DNA of 5,937 nucleotides from an uncultured Bdellovibrio sp. (GTDB lineage: Bacteria > Bdellovibrionota > Bdellovibrionia > Bdellovibrionales > Bdellovibrionaceae): positions 1-5,937 of the forward strand of contig NZ_CAMLDV010000195.1 in the NCBI RefSeq assembly GCF_946478835.1, written 5' to 3'. Of this stretch, positions 1-4,826 are shown piece after piece. Below the pieces are notes generated by a model. It saw only the letters and a list, made by a program, of their open reading frames with translations, was not told the DNA's origin and did not search any database. Each line of letters begins with the position of its first letter. Position 1 is the stretch's first letter. A program made the position numbers and the translations under genes.

Positions 1-952
1 TAAACGCAGCCACTGTATGATAATTACTCAAAGAAGAATTCAAATTCGTAACATCGCTCATACCAATAGCAGCACCAATCCACTGAGTGCCATCAAACTT
101 TAAAAAATTCCCATTAGTTGGTGCAACACTAGAAACCGCGACACTTTGAATTTTTGCCACGGAAGGATTCGGATAAGTCCCAGACAAATCTCCACCTGCA
201 GCACCCGTAGGAACACGAGCGTTCGTAAAACGAGAGTCATCACCCGCAGCGACAGTTCCCGCAACTGTACCAACATTCAAAGTCACAACAGGAGTGGAAG
301 TGTTATTCACGATCGTTACATAAGAGTTCGAAGACGTAACATTGGTGACAGTCCCGCCACTAGCACCCGTTACAGGAGCACAAGAAAGAGCGGCTCCATT
401 CCAAGTCAAAAACTCATTTCCAGCACAGCTTGGCACTCCCGTTTTAACGAAGAAGTCATTCTCTGTTTTCGTTCCCAGTTTTTGGGCCGAAAGAGCGTAA
501 GCAGAATAGGGGACCGAGCGAATCTCACTGGAGGGAGAAATCACCTTCCAACCACTGCCATCGTGGAACTGAACTTTTAAAAGACGAATGTCTCCGGCAG
601 AGGCTGCATAAGTTGAACCACCGTAACAATCATGGATTTTGGAATTGTTAAAAGAGTCTAAAAGTGTGACTAAAGGATCTGTTGGAAAAAGTTTTGTGCC
701 GGATCCAATGGGGATGTCAAAGACACCACCCGAATTAAGCATGTTGATACCGTCGCGCTGTTCGCGATAAATAACGCAAGTGCCGGCGGGGTTGGTAATT
801 TCAAAAAGAAAGCTTGTATTGTTGTAGGTAAGAGGCGAACCGTCCGCTTTCAGAATACGGCCTTGATAAGTCAAAGCATTAGGAGCTGCCAGCGAAAAGA
901 ATGGCAAAATGAACAGTAAAAAGAAAACCAGGCACGTACCGAAAAAGTTCAT
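1..952 (-). CDS. Exported tail-fibre-like surface protein, N-terminal part (3' end outside window)
   Basis: The open frame runs from ATG at 952 leftward to the window edge, giving 317 residues with no stop. It starts with a signal peptide: a very hydrophobic stretch at about residues 3-22 and a probable signal peptidase I site near SLA/AP, with no lipobox. A first domain (about 25-160) begins LTYQGRILKADGSPL, resembling the N-terminal domain of many Bdellovibrio secreted fibre proteins. From about 175 the sequence becomes Gly/Ser/Thr/Val-rich and fibre-like. It contains AAGDDSRFTNAR (about 236-246) and GGDLSGTYPNPSVAKI (253-268), a motif common in phage tail fibres and mosaic adhesins. Two related Trp-containing segments, GNEFLTWNGAALS (178-190) and GNFLKFDGTQWIGA (281-294), look like an internal repeat. 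The likely role is a trimeric cell-surface or secreted fibre for adhesion; the C-terminal tip that would decide specificity is not in view. A promoter lies just upstream. The coding frame and export are clear; the function is inferred. Confidence 0.85.
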   Translation of the reverse strand, partial: MNFFGTCLVFFLLFILPFFSLAAPNALTYQGRILKADGSPLTYNNTSFLFEITNPAGTCVIYREQRDGINMLNSGGVFDIPIGSGTKLFPTDPLVTLLDSFNNSKIHDCYGGSTYAASAGDIRLLKVQFHDGSGWKVISPSSEIRSVPYSAYALSAQKLGTKTENDFFVKTGVPSCAGNEFLTWNGAALSCAPVTGASGGTVTNVTSSNSYVTIVNNTSTPVVTLNVGTVAGTVAAGDDSRFTNARVPTGAAGGDLSGTYPNPSVAKIQSVAVSSVAPTNGNFLKFDGTQWIGAAIGMSDVTNLNSSLSNYHTVAAF

Positions 953-980
953 GGTTAACTTATCGGCTCTTCACGAGAAT

Positions 981-1009
981 TTTATAAATTATTGAAACGA
1001 AGTTTTCAA
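981..1009 (-). promoter_or_regulatory. Sigma-70-like promoter of the fibre gene
   Basis: On the minus strand there is TTGAAA (1009-1004), a spacer of exactly 17 bases, and TATAAA (986-981). Each hexamer matches the sigma-70 consensus at five of six positions. Transcription would start near 974, leaving a leader of about 22 bases before ATG 952. The only purine-rich candidate ribosome site, GAAGAG (972-967), lies 14 bases from the ATG, which is rather far. The call rests on sequence match alone. Confidence 0.6.
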
Positions 1010-1010
1010 T
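991..1010 (-). other. Small AT-rich hairpin overlapping the fibre promoter (operator or weak terminator)
   Basis: ATTGAAA (991-997) and TTTCAAT (1004-1010) form perfect 7-bp inverted arms around a 6-base centre. The element covers the -35 box and much of the spacer of the fibre promoter, so it could be an operator. It also lies about 22-40 bases after the TAG stop of the upstream same-strand gene and is followed on that strand by AATTTAT, so it might act as a weak terminator. The stem has little G+C, so neither role is certain. Confidence 0.35.
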
Positions 1011-1031
1011 TTGAGACGATGGACGGGGCCT

Positions 1032-1730
1032 CTAGGCGAGCGAAGCCGTGGCGATGGTCAAGATCGCCTCTGTTTTTCCATCTTTTTTAAGCGGCGCCAT
1101 CCATAACATTTGATTGCGGATGGCTAGACGTTCTAAGGAGTCTCTTTCTTTGATCACATGTTCTTTATTGTGAACTTCCAAAGGTTTTGAAATATCTGCC
1201 ATAAAAGTTTTCAACGTTTGTTCAAGACTTCTCTGATCTTCAACCATTCGTTCGTAGAGGTTGTACCATTTGCGGCAGTAAAGGTCCTCGAGGGTGTAGC
1301 TGCAAACTTCAAAAAAGAGCAGAGTTCGAAAAATCTGTGTTTGCGAAAAACTATAGGCTTCAACGAGATGATTTGGTCGAATCTGATCCAGAATAAATGA
1401 GTCAGCTTCAAGTCCCTGACGAAGAAGAGCCTTTTCTGTGAAGCGGCGAGGGTCTCGTAAAGATCCGCCTTCCATCTTCACATCAAGACAGATTTGATAA
1501 TAAATTTGCAAATCGCGGATCACCTGAAGCTGCTCTTCGTTTGGAAGCAATGCAAAAAAAGAAAGAGAAGAGTTGGAGTAAGGTCGAATCACCAAACCTG
1601 TCTCGCCAATCAAGGCACAAATATTCTCGCTATGAACTTTGAATCTCTGTGATAAGCTCAATCCGGATGATGAATTCATAGGAAATTTTGTAACATCAAA
1701 TTTGTTTAGTTGTGAGTTGTGATTCCTCAT
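1032..1730 (-). CDS. Hypothetical protein, about 232 residues, no family recognised
   Basis: The frame ends at TAG (1034-1032). I chose ATG 1730 (232 residues); an in-frame TTG at 1736 would add two residues, and ATG 1679 would remove 17. None has a clear Shine-Dalgarno sequence, so the start is uncertain. There is no signal peptide or membrane segment, so a soluble cytoplasmic protein is likely. The N-terminus is Ser/Asn-rich (to about residue 25). A mixed section (about 30-85, with GLVIRPYSNSSLSFFALL) is followed by a probably helical region rich in Phe, Tyr, Leu, Glu and Arg (about 115-180, with SQTQIFRTLLFFEVCSYTLE and RKWYNLYERMVEDQR). The C-terminus (MLWMAPLKKDGKTEAILTIATASLA, split over about 208-232) ends in a short hydrophobic strand. 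It is transcribed divergently from the topoisomerase VI operon and lies 79 bases upstream of the fibre gene on the same strand. I do not recognise a domain and assign no function. Confidence 0.7.
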   Translation of the reverse strand: MRNHNSQLNKFDVTKFPMNSSSGLSLSQRFKVHSENICALIGETGLVIRPYSNSSLSFFALLPNEEQLQVIRDLQIYYQICLDVKMEGGSLRDPRRFTEKALLRQGLEADSFILDQIRPNHLVEAYSFSQTQIFRTLLFFEVCSYTLEDLYCRKWYNLYERMVEDQRSLEQTLKTFMADISKPLEVHNKEHVIKERDSLERLAIRNQMLWMAPLKKDGKTEAILTIATASLA

Positions 1731-1745
1731 ATTCAAAATTACACC

Positions 1746-1788
1746 ACGCAGCGTTGAGGCTTTAGTCTTGCTTTAACCCCCTGCGTTG
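1746..1788. repeat. Short direct and inverted repeats between the divergent genes
   Basis: GCGTTG occurs at 1751-1756 and again at 1783-1788, 32 bases apart (about three helical turns), within the longer similarity CAGCGTTGAGG / CTGCGTTGGAG. The first copy is also part of a small palindrome ACGCAGCGT (1746-1754), and ACGCAG (1746-1751) is an inverted match to CTGCGT (1781-1786). The placement between divergent genes suggests a regulator-binding site, but these are short matches that could be chance. Confidence 0.3.
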
Positions 1789-1791
1789 GAG

Positions 1792-1819
1792 TTAACCTAT
1801 CAAAGTCATTCATTAAAAT
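1792..1819 (+). promoter_or_regulatory. Possible promoter of the topoisomerase VI operon
   Basis: TTAACC (1792-1797), a 16-base spacer and TAAAAT (1814-1819) make a moderate sigma-70-like match (4/6 and 5/6). Predicted transcription start is near 1826. That leaves about 25 bases to GTG 1851 but only about 7 to the alternative GTG 1833, in agreement with the downstream start. GTTAAC palindromes overlap the -35 box (1791-1796) and recur at 1822-1827. Confidence 0.35.
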
Positions 1820-1834
1820 TCGTTAACATCTCGT

Positions 1835-1840
1835 GAAGGA
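1835..1840 (+). promoter_or_regulatory. Shine-Dalgarno deciding the subunit B start
   Basis: GAAGGA lies 10 bases before GTG 1851. The other in-frame GTG at 1833 overlaps this element and has no purine-rich sequence before it (preceded by GTTAACATCTC). This is the main reason for choosing 1851. Confidence 0.6.
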
Positions 1841-1850
1841 TCAAGCGACC

Positions 1851-3620
1851 GTGAGTAAGATTACTAAAAGTAGTACCGCTGAATATTTTGCGAAGAACCT
1901 CCAACAAGTGGGATTCTCGTCTCCATTGAAAGCCGTTTTGACGACTTTGAAAGAGGCCGTAGACAACTCTTTGGATGCGTGTGAGCAGGCGGGTATTCTT
2001 CCAGATCTTTTGATTGAAGTTTCAAAAGTAGGAACTGGTTCAACTAAAAATACTGATTTAATTCGCATCGTTGTCGAAGATAACGGGCCGGGAATCGAAG
2101 CTGAAGATCTCGCAAAAGTATATGGTGAGTATCTTGCGTCTTCTAAATTCGGACGTGGACAATGTTCACGCGGACAACAAGGTATCGGTATTTCTGCAGC
2201 AACAACATGGGCGCAAATGACCAATGCCCGTGGTGTGAATGTTGTTTCTAAGACTAAAAAAATGCGTAAAGCCGTGTCGGCACAAGTCGACGTGGATATC
2301 AAATCCAATACGGGTGTTCTAAAAAATAAAGAAACTTTGGATTGGGATCGCGATCATGGAACTCGTGTTGAATTCGTTCTTGATGGACGTATTCAATTGA
2401 ACGGTGACGGCGGTATCGTGACTTATATTGAGGGTACAATTCTTGTGAACCCTCACATGACTGTCACTTATAAATTGATGGAGAACGATTTCGTCACTGT
2501 GACTCGCGTGAGCCAAGAGGTTCCGCAAATTCCAGAGGCGTCTTTGCCACATCCTCACACGTTCAAATTAGGTGAGTTCATCACTCATTCCACTTTGTTC
2601 GGTAAAACGACTTTGTCTAAGTTCTTAAAGACAGGTTTCTCTCGTATTTCAGATCAATCTATCTCTGAATTCGTGAAAAAAGGTCTTCCAAAAAGCCTTC
2701 TTGAAAAGCCTTTGACGTCTTTGACTGAAGAAGACTTCAAAAAAGTTTTCCAAGCTGTGCAAAACACAGAGTTGATGGCGCCATCGACAAGATCCGTTTT
2801 GACTGTGGGGGAGGAAGCTCTTTCCAAGTCTATTATTCGTCTTGGTGAAATCGACTTCTTCGCGGTTGTGACGCGTAAACCGACAATTTGTGACTTTAAA
2901 CCTGTTGTGGTGGAAGTTGCTTTGGCGCGTTTTAAAGACCGCAATCAATCTCCGGATTCTCCAGTGACTTTGCTTCGTTTCGCGAATCGCGTTCCGTTGC
3001 AATTCGATAAATCTGGTTGTGCGATCACATGGGCGATTGAGTCTGTGAACTGGAAAACTTACGGTTTGGGTCAGCCTAAAGACAGCTTGCCACTGGGACC
3101 GTATATTTTCGCGGTTTCTATCGTGTCTCCGTTTATTAAATTTAAAAATGCTTCGAAAGAAACAATTGATGCTTCCGAAGAGTTGGTAGCAGAGATTCGT
3201 TTGGCGTTGATCCAAGCTGGTCAAAAGCTTTCTCGTCACATCAAAAAAGAAGTGAAAGAAGCCGACCTTGAAAGAAAATTGGCGCACATCGAGCAGTTTG
3301 GTCCAATCCTTGTTGAAGGTTTGGCAAGCATCATCAAAGCTCCAGAATCTCGTAAGAAAAAGGCCGAAGAAGGTTTGAAAAAACTTTTGGGCCGTGACTC
3401 TGAAGAGGCGATGGCTGACTTGGAAGCGGCGGAATCTAAACTTCTTGCGCAAAAACAACGCGAGAAGAAAAAAGGTATTTCTCACGGAGACGACGAAGAT
3501 ATCGACGTGATTTCTTCTGAAGAATTGGTTGAAGAAGCTTCTGAACCGCAAGGAACGAAGAAAACAACGACCAAAAAGGCCGTAACTACTACTAAGAAAA
3601 CGACTGGGAAAAAAGCGTAA
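1851..3620 (+). CDS. top6B: DNA topoisomerase VI subunit B (ATPase and transducer subunit)
   Basis: This is the ATP-binding subunit of type IIB topoisomerase. It dimerises on ATP binding to close the gate around the passing DNA duplex. Starting at GTG 1851 it has 589 residues, within the usual range. In order: the N-terminal strap (about 6-25, with TAEYFAKNLQQVGF); the GHKL ATPase fold with N-box EAVDNSLDA (E35, D38, N39), DNGPGI (77-82), a glycine lid RGQQGIGIS (107-115) and HGT (169-171); an H2TH region (about 250-325, with LSKFLKTGFSRISDQS and MAPSTRSVL); and a transducer domain (about 330-470) including LRFANRVPLQ and SPFIKFKNASKE, whose Lys (about 436) is at the place of the family's switch lysine. 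All key residues are present. In place of any further folded domain, the C-terminus has a charged helical region, an acidic patch (about 546-565) and a Lys/Thr-rich tail. The stop overlaps the subunit A start by one base (TAATG). GTG 1833 would add six residues but lacks a ribosome site. Confidence 0.95.
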   Translation: MSKITKSSTAEYFAKNLQQVGFSSPLKAVLTTLKEAVDNSLDACEQAGILPDLLIEVSKVGTGSTKNTDLIRIVVEDNGPGIEAEDLAKVYGEYLASSKFGRGQCSRGQQGIGISAATTWAQMTNARGVNVVSKTKKMRKAVSAQVDVDIKSNTGVLKNKETLDWDRDHGTRVEFVLDGRIQLNGDGGIVTYIEGTILVNPHMTVTYKLMENDFVTVTRVSQEVPQIPEASLPHPHTFKLGEFITHSTLFGKTTLSKFLKTGFSRISDQSISEFVKKGLPKSLLEKPLTSLTEEDFKKVFQAVQNTELMAPSTRSVLTVGEEALSKSIIRLGEIDFFAVVTRKPTICDFKPVVVEVALARFKDRNQSPDSPVTLLRFANRVPLQFDKSGCAITWAIESVNWKTYGLGQPKDSLPLGPYIFAVSIVSPFIKFKNASKETIDASEELVAEIRLALIQAGQKLSRHIKKEVKEADLERKLAHIEQFGPILVEGLASIIKAPESRKKKAEEGLKKLLGRDSEEAMADLEAAESKLLAQKQREKKKGISHGDDEDIDVISSEELVEEASEPQGTKKTTTKKAVTTTKKTTGKKA

Positions 3621-4783
3621 TGGCAAAACTATTAAGCATTCGCGAATTAAAAATTGATATTCCTAAAGAAGCCCGCATTTTGGCTGACAAAATGTTGAAA
3701 GACCTTGAGATGTCGAAACGCCCTGTTTTAGAGGCGGTCAAAACATCTTTGGACAACTCTTTGTACAACTCGAAAGTGGGTTACCTCACTCCGGGCGATA
3801 AAGTTGTCCGTACGGAATTGAACGTGTCTTCCGTGCAAAAACTTGCACGTGTGGTTTTCATTCTTGAAATCCTTCTTCGCAATCTGGATGTTGGAAACGT
3901 CAATACGAAGCGTGAACTTTATTACATCTGTAAAGGTGAGATCAAAGGCAACCCGCGTTTGAAACCTTTGGATTTCGAAGATCAACCGGAATCAGATGCG
4001 ATCATCGATTTTATCGGTGATATGCTTGAAGTGTACCGTGAAGAATTAAACGTTTTCGCCAATGACCGTGGCGGACAAACTTATTCACAACAATTGGTTG
4101 TGACAGAGACTTTGCCAGACGGCGACCGTGCGGTGATTGATCTTTCGACTTTGGGAACTTCTCCGTTCCAGCCGAAGAACAAACCGCAAGCTTTGAAACT
4201 AAAGGCGAAAAAGAAAATCGATTTCTGCTTGATCGTGGAGTCTGAAGGTACAGCGAATACGCTTGTCACAATGGGATTCACGAAACGTAACAACTGTATC
4301 GTGATGGGTGCTCAAGGGGTTCCGTCAAACGGTGTTCGTGGTTGGGCAAAATTGATCCAAGAAGAGTTGGACGTACCAATGTACTTCTTCGGAGATCTCG
4401 ATGCGTACACATTGCAAAATATCTACCGTACTTTGAAAGCCGGTTCTGCGGCGTCTTTGATCCGTAATGCTGACTTCTCTGCACCGAATGTGAAGTTCTT
4501 GGGTGTATTGCCAGAAGACGTAAAAAAATACGATCTTCCGCACTACAAAGTCAGAGAATCTGATCCGGCAGAAGCCCGCGCTTTGAAAAAAGCGAAAGAC
4601 GCTTTGGAAAACGATCCGTTCTTCCTGGATAAGAAGAACAAAAACTTGGCGGACATCCTTCGCTGGTTGATCAAAGAAAAAGTACGTTGCGAGCAGCAAT
4701 CTTACTTCTCTGTCGATCCAAAAGATCCTATCAAAACAGAGAAACTGATCCTGGAAAAAATCAAAAGAGGATCATACGTTTAA
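3620..4783 (+). CDS. top6A: DNA topoisomerase VI subunit A (Spo11-like cleavage subunit)
   Basis: This is the DNA-cleaving subunit of topoisomerase VI, homologous to Spo11. It forms a transient covalent phosphotyrosyl bond with the 5' ends of a double-strand break. The protein has 387 residues, the normal family length. The winged-helix domain (about 65-160) carries KRELYYICKG; by analogy to Spo11 (R-D-x-F-Y), the second tyrosine, Y102, is the likely nucleophile. QPESDAIIDFIGDMLEVYRE and NVFANDRGG (about 122-152) are typical of the family. The Toprim domain (about 200-380) contains CLIVESEGTA with acidic E207 and GDLDAYTLQNIYRTLKAGS with D259 and D261, the predicted Mg-binding residues, followed by FLGVLPEDVKKYDLP. 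The C-terminal half ends in a conserved-looking segment, EKLILEKIKRGSYV. The ATG is embedded in the stop of subunit B (TAATG), with only a weak GGGAA upstream, so translation is probably coupled. A strong terminator follows immediately, ending the operon. Confidence 0.95.
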   Translation: MAKLLSIRELKIDIPKEARILADKMLKDLEMSKRPVLEAVKTSLDNSLYNSKVGYLTPGDKVVRTELNVSSVQKLARVVFILEILLRNLDVGNVNTKRELYYICKGEIKGNPRLKPLDFEDQPESDAIIDFIGDMLEVYREELNVFANDRGGQTYSQQLVVTETLPDGDRAVIDLSTLGTSPFQPKNKPQALKLKAKKKIDFCLIVESEGTANTLVTMGFTKRNNCIVMGAQGVPSNGVRGWAKLIQEELDVPMYFFGDLDAYTLQNIYRTLKAGSAASLIRNADFSAPNVKFLGVLPEDVKKYDLPHYKVRESDPAEARALKKAKDALENDPFFLDKKNKNLADILRWLIKEKVRCEQQSYFSVDPKDPIKTEKLILEKIKRGSYV

Positions 4784-4786
4784 ATC

Positions 4787-4814
4787 AAAAAGGGGCTGAC
4801 AAAGCCCCTTTTTT
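4787..4814 (+). terminator. Intrinsic terminator of the topoisomerase VI operon
   Basis: GGGGCT (4792-4797) pairs perfectly with AGCCCC (4803-4808) around the 5-base loop GACAA. Flanking A5 (4787-4791) and T5 extend the stem to 11 bp, and six T's (4809-4814) follow. It lies four bases after the TAA of subunit A. Because of the flanking A tract it could in principle also work on the minus strand, although no minus-strand gene arrives here. Confidence 0.93.
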
Positions 4815-4826
4815 AATAGGTAATTC

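Noticed and set aside
146..580. 144-residue plus-strand open frame
   Set aside because: It is antisense to the fibre gene; the translation is Arg/Ser/Thr-rich with no domain, and the opposite strand has a signal peptide and fibre motifs.
1841..2308. 155-residue minus-strand open frame
   Set aside because: It lies wholly opposite the conserved ATPase domain of subunit B and has no ribosome site or recognisable motif.
2649..3626. 325-residue minus-strand open frame opposite subunit B
   Set aside because: Its Phe/Arg-rich composition is the mirror of Lys/Glu-rich codons in subunit B, whose conserved motifs show which strand codes.
4325..4699. 124-residue minus-strand open frame opposite subunit A
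   Set aside because: A shadow of the Toprim region; no motif of its own.
1851..4783. Possibility that the pair is a defence-system or meiotic-type variant rather than topoisomerase VI
   Set aside because: Separate full-length A and B with complete strap, H2TH, transducer, winged-helix and Toprim features fit ordinary topoisomerase VI, and no defence gene is adjacent.
4796..4826. CTGACA as a possible -35 box for the transporter
   Set aside because: A -10 box at the right distance would overlap the start codon region, and CTGACA is part of the terminator stem and loop.
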